Shown here piece after piece: positions 11,147-21,574 of a DNA stretch of 64,000 bases. Under the pieces are notes generated by a model. That model was not told the origin of the DNA and did not search any database. It saw nothing but the letters and a program-made list of their open reading frames with translations. Numbering within the stretch: the first letter of the stretch is position 1; every line of letters begins with the position of its first letter. Source of the stretch: Azorinus chamasolen (lineage: Eukaryota; Mollusca; Bivalvia; Cardiida; Solecurtidae); the NCBI GenBank assembly GCA_963576725.1, contig OY755243.1, forward strand, positions 77,169,349 through 77,233,348, written 5' to 3'. A program made the position numbers and the translations under genes.

Positions 11147-11353
11147 TTAACCCATTCCCTCATATTGACGTCTTTTGACACCTCTGTAAAAGTCACTTAT
11201 TGAAACCATTGTGATAAATAGAGCATTTTCTCTGGGAGATTTATCACAATGTTTTCAAAACGAAACAATTCTAAAAAAAATTATTTTTTCTAGTAAATGA
11301 TTTATTCAATGAGGTTGGGTCTATGAAAATAGCCTATGAGGTAATGGGGTTAA
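11147..11353 (+). repeat. Family B MITE
   Basis: TTAACCCATTCCCTCATATT to GAGGTAATGGGGTTAA. The hairpin is shortened at the centre (CATTTTCTCTGGGAG). Confidence 0.88.
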
Positions 11354-11815
11354 TTAATTTGTTTCAAAACTAAGAAGTATCATGTGCAGATGGGCCTAAT
11401 GGGAAAAAATAGCTGTGGTGGTCATTCTTTAGAGAATTATGGCCTTTTATGATTTTACATAAATTGAGTTTTTGACTTCGCAATATACTAATTTGCCATT
11501 TGGACTTTGCGGAATACTAGAGAAAATGGAAAAGTGGGGATATATTTGTCCTATGAACATCATTCTAGAGATAAAGATACAATTATCTATTGCTTATATT
11601 TTCAAATCATTGCTTTAAGTGTAAATTTCAATTTTGTATTCTAATTGTATATGATTAATTTGTCATATTTCTATTTTACTATATCTTCACTGTATCTTTA
11701 CTCTTGACATGCTGTGATAAATCTTGACAATTAGAGTATGGATCTGTGAAGAGTTGCAGGTAAGGGCCTTAGTGTCACATCAGGATCCAAACTGTTTTAA
11801 ATTCTGATTATGTTT
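11354..11815. other. No recognised feature
   Basis: Intronic sequence. An E-like fragment (CATCAGGATCCAAACTG) at about 11780 is the only repeat trace. Confidence 0.5.
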
Positions 11816-12065
11816 TTAACCCTTTCCCTCACATAAACGTCTTTTCACGCATTTGCAAACAGAGAAGATCCAGATCAGACGGCTCCCATAGGAGCCGTCT
11901 GATCAGGGTCTGCTTTGTTTGCTAATGGAATTTGATAAATCAGTTTCTTTAGTTTCTAAAATAGCTACAATGTTATATCTTCCATATTTCATTATATTTA
12001 TTTTGACCATGAGTATTCAGTAGGTATTGAAAATTGGACTAAATATAGAACAGAGAAAGGGTTAA
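11816..12065 (+). repeat. Family A2 MITE
   Basis: TTAACCCTTTCCCTCACATA to ACAGAGAAAGGGTTAA. Hairpin centre GGCTCCCATAGGAGCC. Confidence 0.92.
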
Positions 12066-12228
12066 AAGACATGGAACTGTAGTAAATTAAAAATAAGTGA
12101 AGGTAGCAATTTTTATCAATGATAACTGCTTGAGCATGCAAAGAGTCAGGCTTTTTCCTATTTATTACATGACACAAAAGTACCTTGTGTACATGTACCT
12201 GTACAATAAAACCTGTCTTACACAACTT

Positions 12229-12467
12229 TTAACCCTTTACTCCATGATTACACCTTTGCAAACACAGTAGACCCAGATCAGATGGCTCCTATAGGAGCCG
12301 TCTGAGCGGGGTCTACTCTGTTTGCTAATGATATAATATAGATATGATTGGACAGTTTCTGACATGGCCAAACATTCATCTATTCATGTGTCATTATAAC
12401 AAATAAACTAATTAATATTAATGATGTCATTATTTCTTTCATTAATATTCATGGAGTAAAAGGTTAA
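12229..12467 (+). repeat. Family A MITE
   Basis: TTAACCCTTTACTCCATGAT to CATGGAGTAAAAGGTTAA. Hairpin centre GGCTCCTATAGGAGCC. Confidence 0.92.
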
Positions 12468-12475
12468 AAAGGTAA

Positions 12476-12725
12476 TTAACCCTTCGCTTGCTATTCACGT
12501 CAATATACCTACCTGTAAATAGTGAAGACCCAGATGAGACAGCTCCTGCAGGTGCTGTCTCATCAGGGTCTGCACTATTTACAAGTTGATTGTGCAACCA
12601 GTGCACTCCACAGCAATGATTGCACAGCAAAATACTTGTACACAGTGAAGATATATGTAATTATACAACAGGGCATGGGTAAAGAAGGAGAAATGTATTT
12701 TAAATTTCAGCAAGAGAAGAGTTAA
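12476..12725 (+). repeat. Family F MITE
   Basis: TTAACCCTTCGCTTGCTATT left end; right end CAAGAGAAGAGTTAA (two substitutions from the F consensus). The hairpin arms GTAAATAGTGAAGACCC and GGGTCTGCACTATTTAC flank AGCTCCTGCAGGTGCT. Near-identical copies are at 20537 and 47934. Confidence 0.92.
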
Positions 12726-12836
12726 AACAGGTGGTAGCTTAATGCAGGTTAAAATAATACAGAAAATCTACCATAGGAGCTTTTCTGCATTACTTTTGCC
12801 CTGCATTAAGCAACCACCTGTTTTTAAGGCTCTTGT

Positions 12837-13069
12837 TTAACCCTTTTACTCCGTATATGTCGTTTTAAGCCTTTGCAAACAGAGTAGACCCAGATCAGAT
12901 GGCTCCTGTAGGAGCCATCTTATCAAGGCCTGCTGTTTGATTATAGTATAATATACGAGTTTTTACTGTGGCTAAAATTTTATGTTCAAGTTTTGTTATT
13001 AAAATTTGTCTTATTAATATTCATGGTGTCATTATTTTTTAAATGAATGTTCATGGAGTAAGGAGTTAA
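12837..13069 (+). repeat. Family A MITE
   Basis: TTAACCCTTTTACTCCGTAT to CATGGAGTAAGGAGTTAA. Hairpin centre GGCTCCTGTAGGAGCC. Confidence 0.9.
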
Positions 13070-13103
13070 TCAGTTTGTGGATAGCTTCGTACAGGTTTAG
13101 CTA

Positions 13104-13299
13104 TACAGTAAAATCCCCCTAAACGGGGCGTTAAATTTAGTATAAATATCGGTCTTGGAGACAGGTGGCAGATTAATGCTGGGTGAAAGTCATGCAGAAA
13201 GCTTTCTGCATGACTTTCACCCTGCATTAAGCAGTCACCTGTCTAATGTATCTAAATTCTTCTCTACTAGAATTCCGGTTTAGTGGGTTTTTTACTGCA
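13104..13299. repeat. Family C element
   Basis: TA-CAGTAAAATCCCCCTAAAC to GTTTAGTGGGTTTTTTACTG. Hairpin arms GACAGGTGGCAGATTAATGC and GCATTAAGCAGTCACCTGT. It ends 47 bp before the terminal coiled-coil exon. Confidence 0.9.
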
Positions 13300-13345
13300 T
13301 ATGCTAGGTTACAGTATCAAATTGTGTTCATGTTTGTAATTTCAG

Positions 13346-13510
13346 CTACGAAATCAGGCGGAAACTGAACTCAGAGCGCTTAGGGCTGAGTTAATGCAGA
13401 AGAAAATTAACCTGACACTGTCTAGAAACTCTCAGTTAACTTCATTTGCACCTCCTGCATCCGATGTAAATATGTACACAAATAGATCGGGAATTACGCC
13501 TCGATCCTAG
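13346..13510 (+). CDS. Terminal coding exon of a coiled-coil protein
   Basis: Terminal exon of 54 codons plus TAG. It follows a good acceptor (TGTTTGTAATTTCAG) and is in phase 0 with the exon at 1759. The first half continues the charged helical pattern (LRNQAETELRALRAELMQKK). The tail is polar and Pro/Ser-rich (SFAPPASDVNMYTNRSG) and probably disordered. Helix into disordered tail with a stop is what a C-terminus should look like. I do not recognise the protein. No AATAAA was noted right after the stop. The gene is convergent with HDAC3, with about 20.8 kb of repeats between the two stops. Confidence 0.65.
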   Translation, partial: LRNQAETELRALRAELMQKKINLTLSRNSQLTSFAPPASDVNMYTNRSGITPRS

Positions 13511-13739
13511 CCTTAAACAGTCATTCCTCCCCTGTGTCAATTTACAGTCAAACTTCTATAGCTAGAACTTGAATATCTGGAACACCATACTTTGTTCATC
13601 CTTGTTAACAACATTAACTACTTTCAGTTTGAGCAAGCCTTTGAGAAAGTCAAACAGCTTGAAACCCTGATGAGACGCTGAGTTACTCTGAGCCTCGTAT
13701 GGATACAAGCTAATACTTTTGACGGGAACTTTTAAATGT

Positions 13740-13940
13740 TTAACTCTTTGCACGCTAAGTAATTTTTCGTCTGCAACAATTGTCGTCTGCTTCAATTGTT
13801 AAAATAAACTTTGCAAAAATACAGTCAAGATGACAAACAGTTTGGATCCTGATGAGACGCCGCATTATGCGGCATCTCATCTGGATCCAAACTGTTTGCA
13901 TAGGTAATCACGGTTTCACCGCTAGCGTGCAAAGAGTTAA
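13740..13940 (-). repeat. Family E MITE
   Basis: TTAACTCTTTGCACGCTAAG to CTAGCGTGCAAAGAGTTAA. Stem AAACAGTTTGGATCC with a GC-rich centre GACGCCGCATTATGCGGC. Inverted relative to the copy at 14580. Confidence 0.92.
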
Positions 13941-14004
13941 GGTCCCTTTTCACATTTTTCAAGTGTTTTTACACTTATTAATTTCCATCTGACTCGAAAA
14001 ATTA

Positions 14005-14078
14005 TTAAACAATTTACTCCATAGATAATATTCATACACTCATATTTTTTACATGAATATTCATGAGGTAAAGGGTTA
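14005..14078. repeat. Family A MITE, hairpin deleted (74 bp)
   Basis: TTAAACAATTTACTCCATAG to CATGAGGTAAAGGGTTAA. Only the terminal zones remain. Confidence 0.75.
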
Positions 14079-14187
14079 AAGTATGGCAACTGGTTTTGAT
14101 CTGTGTCAGATACTGAATTCACCGTAATCAGATCTAGATCAATACCTTTTGACATCATACTACAACGTTCCAAAAACTGAAGCTAAA

Positions 14188-14433
14188 TTAAGCCTTTACT
14201 CCATAAATCCATGAATTCGCCTTTACAAACAGAAAGTCCCAGATCAGATGGCTCCTATCGCAGCCATCTGATCAGGGTCTGCTCTGTTTGCTTATGAAAT
14301 AATATAGATATGATTCTACAATTTCTGCCATGACCAAACATTCCGTCATCCATGTGCCGTTATAACAATCAATCTAATTAATATTCATGGTGTCATTATT
14401 TCTTACATGAATATTCATGGAGTAAAGAGTCAA
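14188..14433 (+). repeat. Family A MITE
   Basis: TTAAGCCTTTACTCCATAAA to CATGGAGTAAAGAGTCAA. Hairpin centre GGCTCCTATCGCAGCC (palindrome disturbed). Confidence 0.9.
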
Positions 14434-14579
14434 CCTTTCCTATGCTGCAGGCAAAACTGTGATAACTTTTGCAAACAGTCTGTATCCACATGAGATGCTG
14501 GCTAACTTGATGTCCTATCAGGATCTTAACTGTTTGACGTTGTTATGTGTTTGAAAAGCAGTTGAAGATTATAATATTT

Positions 14580-14793
14580 TTAACTCTTTGCACGATAGCG
14601 GCGAAACTATGATTACCTATGCAAACAGTTTGGATCCAGATGAGACGCCGCATAATGCGGCGTCTCATCAGGATCCAAACTGTTTATTGCCTTGACCAAT
14701 TTTTTTCAAAGAAGTGCGAAACAGTTTATTTTAAGAATTGAAGCAGATGACAATTGTTGCAGACGAAACATTACTTAGCGTGCAAAGAGTTAA
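14580..14793 (+). repeat. Family E MITE
   Basis: TTAACTCTTTGCACGATAGC to TTAGCGTGCAAAGAGTTAA. Hairpin centre GACGCCGCATAATGCGGCG. Confidence 0.92.
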
Positions 14794-15124
14794 GAATAGA
14801 AGACTGGTAATTTGCATGTGAAAGATAAAAATTTAATCATTAAATTTGGTTCCAAACTAGCTAGTTTTTTTCAAATTTTCAAGAGTAATTCCTTCATTGA
14901 GATGCCATGTCTAACACCCATCCCCCTTTTATATCTGGGAGATAAATGAATACCAAGTGAAATGTTAGTGTTTATGAAGTGCTTACATATGGATGTATCC
15001 AGTCACCAGAGAGGACCGATGGGACAGCTGCAACTGGACGGCTTCAGCCAGAAAGTGTACAATTTGAATTTTTTTCTGTGAATATTTCTTTTCTAATACA
15101 TGAGCAGTAGAACCTCTTTATCAT
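14794..15124. other. Gap with a short coding-like segment
   Basis: After a CAG at 15003 a GC-richer stretch (to about 15060) reads open in two plus frames, for example SPERTDGTAATGRLQPES. This could be an alternative 3' exon of the coiled-coil gene or chance. No donor or family match was seen. Confidence 0.25.
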
Positions 15125-15206
15125 TTCTACTTATTCCATAAATACGTTTTTCTATACCTTTGCAAACAGAGTAGACCCAAATTACTGTTAGTGTAAACCT
15201 CTGACT

Positions 15207-15435
15207 TTAACCCATTTCCTCATATTGACGACTTTTGACGACTCTGTAAAGGTCACTTTGTGAAACCATTGTGAAAAATAGAGCATTTGCTCCTATAGGA
15301 GCAAATGCTCTATTTATCACAATGGTTTCAAACTACAAAATTCTAAAGTTTTCCTTTTCTCTAGTTCATGCTCCTTTTGGGTAGATTTATTCAAAGAGGT
15401 TGTATCTAAAAATAGCCTATGAGGTAAAGGGTTAA
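15207..15435 (+). repeat. Family B MITE
   Basis: TTAACCCATTTCCTCATATT to GAGGTAAAGGGTTAA. The hairpin AATAGAGCATTTGCTCC / GGAGCAAATGCTCTATT is intact. A left-end family A fragment lies just before it (15125-15182). Confidence 0.95.
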
Positions 15436-15626
15436 ATAAATATGACCTGACTTGACTTGAACAATGCAATTTTGCTACAATGATAGAAACTGAATAATCA
15501 CATCTATGTTATTTTCATAGGCAAACAGATTCTAGACCCTGGTCAAACAGCTCCTATAGGTATGGTCAGATCTGGGTCTCCTCTGTTTGCAAATGTGTGA
15601 ATATATATCTGTCAGGTAAAAATTAA
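15432..15626 (-). repeat. Family A MITE, degenerate
   Basis: Hairpin 15520-15590 (GGCAAACAGATTCTAGACCC / GGGTCTCCTCTGTTTGC). Shares the TTAA at 15432 with the preceding B element. A family C arm fragment follows to about 15720. Confidence 0.75.
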
Positions 15627-15726
15627 AGCAGAACAATCATAATGATGAAAGATCTTTCGGGAAACTTTCTGCATTATTTTTGCCCTGCTATAGACCGAGA
15701 ATGGAGACTTCCTTTGAGCTGTAATT

Positions 15727-15974
15727 TTAACCCTTTACTTGATAGAAACACATTTTAACGCCTTTGCAAACAGAGTAGACCAAGATTAGATGTCTCCTGT
15801 AGGAGCTATATGATTAGGGTCTTCTCTGTTTGCTTTTGAAATAATATAGACCTGATTCTACAGTTTCTTCTGTGGCCAAAGATTTCTTTGTTCATTGGTC
15901 ATTGAAAACAAAAACTGATTATGAATATTCATGATGTCACTATCTTATATGAATATTCATCAGACATATGTTAA
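15727..15974 (+). repeat. Family A MITE inside family C remnants
   Basis: TTAACCCTTTACTTGATAG to ATCAGACATATGTTAA. Right after its TTAA comes AGAGGTTTTACTATG, a family C right terminus, and C arm pieces lie to its left. Confidence 0.85.
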
Positions 15975-16041
15975 AGAGGTTTTACTATGTTTCAATACTG
16001 TACAACCATTAAAACCTTATACCTCCTGGATTGATGTTTTC

Positions 16042-16232
16042 AGAGCTACAGATAAAGATGTGTACCCAAATACTAAACTCGTCATTTCTCCCCCAAACCC
16101 TATACTGTGGCCACTCTTTTGATTCGTCTCTTCGAGACGATTCTAAAGAGTGGTCACAATATAGGGTTTGGTGGAGCAATAAAGGAGTTATTCTTGAAAA
16201 TGTTTAAATTTACGCATCTTATCTGGACCTCT
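16042..16232. repeat. Family T hairpin element
   Basis: GAGCTACAGATAAAGATG left end, CGCATCTTATCTGGACCTC right end. The inner palindrome runs CCCTATACTGTGGCCACTC to GAGTGGTCACAATATAGGG round GTCTCTTCGAGAC. Related copies at 17392, 24036, 48208 and 58325. Confidence 0.9.
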
Positions 16233-16489
16233 GTATTTTTCTTGAAATTTCGGGGGAAAACATAATCCAAGAATCTAGATTGTTTATCATTGATAAGAAT
16301 CATTCGTTATGTAATCAATTTCCAGTCAGTGCCACAGTTTCGACAGAACGAAGGTGTTTTCTTTTTTCTTCAAATTTATTTGTTATATATACATTTATTC
16401 CCATTGTCATTTGTGTAAATACTGTTATCCTATTTGGAAATAAATGCCAATATTTTTATTATGATATAGAGTTGTTGGATTATATAACA

Positions 16490-16834
16490 GTAGAACCTCT
16501 CTACAGGGGACACTTAATGAAACATGGGTTTCTTTAAACCCTTTACTCCATGAATAATCATGTAAGAAATGATGACATCATGAATATTAATCGGTCAAAT
16601 TTTTAAAAAGGCATATTAACACACATGTCATTTTTGCCCAAGTGGTAACTATAGAATCTGATCTATATTATTTTATAAACAAACAGAGCAGACCCTGATC
16701 AGACGGCTCCTATAGGAGCCATCTGATCTGGGTCTACTCTGTTTGCAAAAGCCATTTATATGAAGGAAATTATGGGTTATTAAAGTCCCAGAATTAGACG
16801 TCATTTGAGTGCTCACTGTAGAGTGGTTTTGGTG
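16490..16834. mobile_element. Family C element hosting a family A MITE
   Basis: Left end ACAGTAGAACCTCTCTACAG and CACTTAATGAAACATGG. After the A insert it resumes GTCCCAGAATTAGACGTC and ends GTAGAGTGGTTTTGGTGTA. The internal C hairpin is absent. Confidence 0.75.
16534..16783 (-). repeat. Family A MITE nested in a C element
   Basis: TTAAACCCTTTACTCCATGA to TGAAGGAAATTATGGGTTAT. Hairpin centre GGCTCCTATAGGAGCC. Confidence 0.88.
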
Positions 16835-17917
16835 TATACTTGAAATATATATGCAATAAAAAGACTGTTCAGAAGAGAACTACACAATTTATGTTTCTGT
16901 GGTGTTTATTCTTCTGTCTATAAGCACAGTGGCATTTTGTAACTCAGAACACATTCATTCCATAGAAAGTTTTTGGGTTATATTCTTTGGATGCTGAATT
17001 TTCAAAGTAGAATGGTCTATCAGTCTTAAAAGACAAGGTCTATTCAGTATGAAAGGTACAGCAAGCCTCCTCACACACAGCTATCATTTCAAAACACAGT
17101 GGTATCCATATATTTCAGTTTCGAGTTTTCGTTGTTTGTTCTATATGATGCCATTTTGTTGGTAGCAAAGTGAGATTCATTTAATTATTAGGAATGTGCT
17201 ATTTTTTCCCCATAAATTTCCTGTCAGAAAAATTTGTTAAAATTATACCTGAAACTTTAACTGGAATATACTGAAGTGATGTAAAACTGTATTTCCAATA
17301 TGTGATAAAAAAAATTAAGGCAAATATTGCTGATGATCAAAGGGAGATTCTTAAGATGAGTAAATTAAAACATTTTTTAAGACTAGCTCCTTTATTTCTC
17401 CACTAAACCCCAAGATGTGACCACTCCTTAGAATCGTCTCTTTGAGACAATTCTAAAGAGTGGTCACATCATGGGGTTAATTGGAAAAATTATTTTAATA
17501 CTTAAATACACACTTTTATCTGTATAATATATAGCAAAAAACAACAACTTCCATTCAGTTGACAGTATAGATGCTTATTAACTTATATTCCATGACTTGT
17601 ATCCATTTCTAGTCAGAAATTATTAAACTATTTCAAAGTAGGTTGTACATTGGCTATAGTAAATGCTTTCTAGCGTGATATAAATACATGTAATATATTG
17701 AATGACAAGAACTTTATATAATTAGATCTAGTAAATAAATAAATAGTATGTTTTGACTTTTAAATAATATTGTTACAATAATGGTGTTGAAAGTTTTTAA
17801 AGAAAATCTATTTTCTCAACTCTGTAGTGTATTATGTAAAGTTTATATTATACTTACTTAATGGATAATGTTATGTGCATGTACTGGTGTTTTTGCATAT
17901 TTGGGTCATTTTTGGTT
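16835..17917. other. Mostly unassigned, with a family T core
   Basis: 17392-17482 holds a family T palindrome (CCCCAAGATGTGACCACTC / GAGTGGTCACATCATGGGG) with eroded ends. I see no exon or complete element elsewhere. Confidence 0.7.
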
Positions 17918-18140
17918 TTAACCCTTTCCCTCATATTAATGCATTGTAAAGCCTTTGCAAACAGAGTAGACCCAGATCAGATGGCTCCTGTAGGAGCCAT
18001 CTGATCAGGGTCTGCTCTGTTTGCTAATGAAATTATAATAGAGCTTACTCTATAGTTTCTACCAATACTGCAGACACCATTATAAAAGTATAAATAGTTA
18101 TGGTGTTTCTAACATGAGTATGCAACAGGGAAAGTGTTAA
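17918..18140 (+). repeat. Family A2 MITE
   Basis: TTAACCCTTTCCCTCATATT to CAGGGAAAGTGTTAA. Hairpin centre GGCTCCTGTAGGAGCC. Confidence 0.92.
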
Positions 18141-18556
18141 CATGACCAGGCCGTTAGTGAACTTGGGAACCAATATACCATGGTTACCATTAATATTCAG
18201 ACAGTGTCCCCTCTGCACCAGTGTGTAAAACAGAATGAGTCAATTTAGCACCACTGTTTTAAAGGAGTACAAATCGTGTAGACCCGTATCAAACTGCAGG
18301 AGTACAAAAACCCGGTAGTGTAGACCCCGATTAAACTGCTTGGTCAGATCGTCTAAAATATATTTTCTCAGAAATCAATCCTGAAATTAACCAACAACAA
18401 TATAATGAAAGATGTTATGTTTTACTGACAATGCCTTTCTCATATTCATGAATATACGTCAGTGGGGGGAATTTTATGGGAATGTTCTGTGATATATATA
18501 TATGCCTTACTTAAGCTGGTCAGTACAGTACTAAGCAACCCACTGTTAACAAGTAT
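18141..18556. other. Unassigned, small internal repeat
   Basis: AGGAGTACAAA followed by GTGTAGACCC occurs twice (about 18261 and 18297), with AAACTGC after each. No gene seen. Confidence 0.5.
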
Positions 18557-18808
18557 TTAACCCTTTACTCTATGAATATTCATGTATGAAATGATGACAT
18601 CATGAATATTTAATTCGTTTAACTTTTATGATAGGATATGGACACAGAAATGTTTGGTCATGCCAGAAACCGTAGAATCACAACTATATATTATATCATA
18701 AGCAAACAGAGCAGACCCTGATCAGACGGCTCCTACAGGAGCCATCTGATCTGGGTCTAATCTGTTCGCAAAGACATAAAAAGTTGTATACATGGAGTAT
18801 AGGGCTAA
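18557..18808 (-). repeat. Family A MITE
   Basis: TTAACCCTTTACTCTATGAA to CATGGAGTATAGGGCTAA. Hairpin centre GGCTCCTACAGGAGCC. Confidence 0.92.
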
Positions 18809-18855
18809 TAATGATGTGATAACAAACTACATGTATGTATATCTGCCAATGTCAG

Positions 18856-19027
18856 TTAACCCTTTGTCTGATAAATATTCATGCAAGAAATAATGACTAT
18901 GAAAATTAATGAGCTATATTATTTCATAGCCAAAAAGAGCAAACACTGATCCGACGGTTTCAGCTGATCAGGGTCTACTCTTGTTTGCACATGCATCGAA
19001 AGACATTTCTATCAGGTAAAGGGTTAA
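18856..19027 (-). repeat. Family A MITE, shortened
   Basis: TTAACCCTTTGTCTGATAAA to ATCAGGTAAAGGGTTAA. The hairpin is partly deleted (GACGGTTTCAGCTGATC). Confidence 0.85.
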
Positions 19028-19289
19028 ATGAATTTTTTTTCTTATTTTACTGTTGTTGTTTTTGTACATGTATTTCTCTCGGACACTTCATGCCAGCAAA
19101 CAGGCTCATCTTAAAGCCACTGTGATATTTATAGGAATTAATTCATCCTTTTACCGTTTTTCCCCTTTCTTTATGTATAGTAAGTTTCCCCATTCCAACG
19201 TGCTTTCCATAGTTGCCTATTTATACATTATGCAGTACAGAAAACCTCTCTGAAACAACCACTTAATGAATAAACATGGGATTTTCTTT

Positions 19290-19534
19290 TCTTTGTTGAA
19301 TAGTCATGTAAGATATAATGACATCATAAATATTCATTGGCTGATATTTTTATGATGGCATAATTATGAACACAAGGTTTATTTGGCGTTTGGCAGAAAC
19401 TGTAGTTAGATCAATCACAATTTCAAAAGCAAACAGAGCAGATCCTGATCAGACAGCTTCTACATGAGCCTTCTGATCTGGGTCTACTCTGTTGAAAAGG
19501 CAGGTAAGAGATTTTGTATGAGGGAAAATTTTAA
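19290..19534 (-). repeat. Family A MITE
   Basis: The left terminus has decayed. Hairpin 19430-19495 (AGCAAACAGAGCAGATCC / GGGTCTACTCTGTTG). Ends TTTTAA into the next copy. Confidence 0.75.
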
Positions 19535-19777
19535 CCCTTTCCTTCATATATACACCATTTCACGCATCTGCAAACAGGGCAGACCCAAGTCAGACGACTC
19601 CTATGGGTGCCGTCTGATCAAGGTCTGCACTGTTTGCTTATGATTTAATACAGATATGATTCTAAAGCTTCTGTCATGGCCAAACATTCCTGTGTCCATG
19701 TGCTATAATAATAATGAATCAAATCAATATTCATGATGTCAATTTCTTACATGAATATTCATGGAGTTACGGCTTAA
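19531..19777 (+). repeat. Family A MITE
   Basis: TTAACCCTTTCCTTCATATA to CATGGAGTTACGGCTTAA. The hairpin centre is disturbed (GACTCCTATGGGTGCC). Confidence 0.88.
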
Positions 19778-19985
19778 CCCTTTCCTCCATAGATACGCCT
19801 TTCTACACCTCTGTAATAGTCACTTCTTGAAACCAGTGATAAATAGAGCATTTGCTCCATATGAGCAAATGCTCTATTTATCACAATGGTTTCTATACTA
19901 CACAATTATAACATTTTCCTTTTCTCCAGTAAATGCTCCTTTTCGGTAGATTCATTTAAATAGGTTGGGTCTAAAAATAGCTTAT
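19774..19985 (+). repeat. Family B MITE, right end lost
   Basis: TTAACCCTTTCCTCCATAG left end, hairpin GAGCATTTGCTCC / ATGAGCAAATGCTC. Stops at AAAAATAGCTTATG without its terminus. Confidence 0.85.
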
Positions 19986-20181
19986 GTTTGTCTATCAAGT
20001 GGTCATTGTAGAGAGATTCTACTTTATTCAATTATTGCAGACAGCAGAACCTCGTCCGATCTGAACAGCACATTTGCTCCCAGTGGATTCTTCCATGCTT
20101 ATATATTGGATTAGTCCATTTTTTATCTAAGGGATGTCTGGTCTAAATTTTCATTTTTGTTTTGTTTTGTATTGAATTTCC

Positions 20182-20256
20182 TATCAGCAAACAGTGTAGA
20201 CTGGTCAGACGCCGCATAATGCGACGTCTAATCAGAGTCTACACTGTTTGCATACG
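20182..20256. repeat. Hairpin element with GCC-rich centre
   Basis: GCAAACAGTGTAGACTGGTC and GAGTCTACACTGTTTGC round GACGCCGCATAATGCGACG: a family A-like outer stem with a family E-like centre. Confidence 0.75.
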
Positions 20257-20287
20257 TCCTATATATGGGATCGTGTGTGCAAATGGG

Positions 20288-20540
20288 TTAACCCTTTCCC
20301 TGTTCTGTGTTTATTTCAAATTTCAATACCTACTGAATATTCATGGACAAAATGGTTATAAAGAAATATAGAAGGTGAAACGTTTTTGCCATTTTAGAAA
20401 CTAAAGAAACAGATCTATCAAATTCCATTGATAGCAAACAGAGCAGACCCTGATCAGACGGCTCCTATAGGAGCCGTCTGATCTGGGTCTACTCTGTTTG
20501 CAAATGCGTGAAAACACGTTTATATGAGGGAAAGGGTTAA
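20288..20540 (-). repeat. Family A2 MITE
   Basis: TTAACCCTTTCCCTGTTCTG to TGAGGGAAAGGGTTAA. Perfect centre GGCTCCTATAGGAGCC. Shares its right TTAA with the next element. Confidence 0.95.
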
Positions 20541-20764
20541 CCCTTCGCTTGCTATTCACGTCAATATACCTACCTGTAAATAGTGAAGACCCAGATGAGA
20601 CAGCTCCTGCAGGATCTGCACTATTTACAAGTTGATTGTGCAACCAATGCACTCCACAGCAGTGATTGCACAGCGAAATACTTGTACACAGTGAATATAT
20701 ATGTAATTATACAACAGGGCATGGGTAAAGAATGTATTTTAAAATTCAGCAAGCGAAGGGTTAT
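20537..20764 (+). repeat. Family F MITE, hairpin half-deleted
   Basis: TTAACCCTTCGCTTGCTATT to AGCAAGCGAAGGGTTAT. Compared with 12476 it lacks about 16 bp after AGCTCCTGCAGG. Confidence 0.92.
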
Positions 20765-21321
20765 TATACCAGACACTGATAATGTGATCAAACAATTCAG
20801 ATGAGGTCAAGAAGTATTGTTCTCCCAATTTGACCTGAGACTCATTTAATCTTCGGCGTGTTTATCGGGTCTGTGACAAAAACGAGCAATACAAAAAGCC
20901 GGTAATAATCATGTTCCACGAGGATTGCATTCTTAAAGGCCTGCCATCGTAAATTTATCCGGAGATTAACAACGATAATAAACGGAATATGCATGAGTCT
21001 CTGGCCAAATTGGGAGGGTACGTAATATTTCCTATCTCACCTGAATCTATATTACAAATAAAGTTTATCACAAAACTGACTCTTTGAGTGCAAGTTACAA
21101 TTGTTTCGCACTTTGACCTTGACTTTTATTTTTTGAAAATATTCAAAAAAAATAGAATAGAATTGAAACCATTAAAGTATGAAAATTGTCAGCACAATGC
21201 CAATCAAACCAGTATTTATGTTGGTTTCTGGATCCAAACTGCTCTACCATAAGGTGTCTGCAGCAAGTGCCATCACTGTTACAATAAAACCTCTCTAAAT
21301 CAAACGTTTAATAAAGAAGAA
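20765..21321. other. Unassigned sequence
   Basis: Mixed composition with no repeat recognised until a family C left end (ACAATAAAACCTCTCTAAA) at about 21281. No exon called. Confidence 0.5.
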
Positions 21322-21550
21322 TTAACCCTTTCCTCCATAAATACGCATTTCTACGCCTCTGTAAAAATCACCTATTGAAATCATTGTGATGAATAGAGCA
21401 TTTGCTCGTATAGGAGCAAATGCTCTATTTATCACAATGGTTTCAAACTACAATGTTCTAAAATTTTACTTTTCTCTAGTAAATGCTCCTTTTGGGTAGA
21501 TTCATTCATAGAGGTTGGGTCTAAAAATAGCCTATGGAGGAAAGGGTTAA
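21322..21550 (+). repeat. Family B MITE
   Basis: TTAACCCTTTCCTCCATAAA to GGAGGAAAGGGTTAA. Hairpin centre TTTGCTCGTATAGGAGCAAA. The family C left end at 21281 stops here. Confidence 0.93.
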
Positions 21551-21574
21551 AGCAGTTGACTTCTCTATGCTTTT

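Larger units (their letters stand above)
12200..12836. mobile_element. Family C element broken by nested MITEs
   Basis: Left terminus TACAATAAAACCTGTCTTAC at 12202. The body resumes at 12726 (AACAGGTGGTAGCTTAATGC ... GCATTAAGCAACCACCTGTT). Between lie a family A and a family F element, and a third (A) follows at 12837. Confidence 0.7.
19231..20030. mobile_element. Family C shell packed with three MITEs
   Basis: Left end GTACAGAAAACCTCTCTGAA and CACTTAATGAATAAACATGG. Right end TCAAGTGGTCATTGTAGAG with AGATTCTACTTT. Between are A (19290-19534), A (19531-19777) and B (19774-19985), sharing TTAA sites end to end. Confidence 0.75.

Noticed and set aside
12442..12630. ORFs with HWLHNQLVNSADPDE-like peptides at 12442, 20401 and 47752
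   Set aside because: These repeat because they are translations of family F and A MITEs, not a gene family.
16280..16537. 85-codon plus-strand ORF
   Set aside because: Hydrophobic, AT-rich and ending inside a family C terminus (TVEPLYRG). No splice or family evidence.
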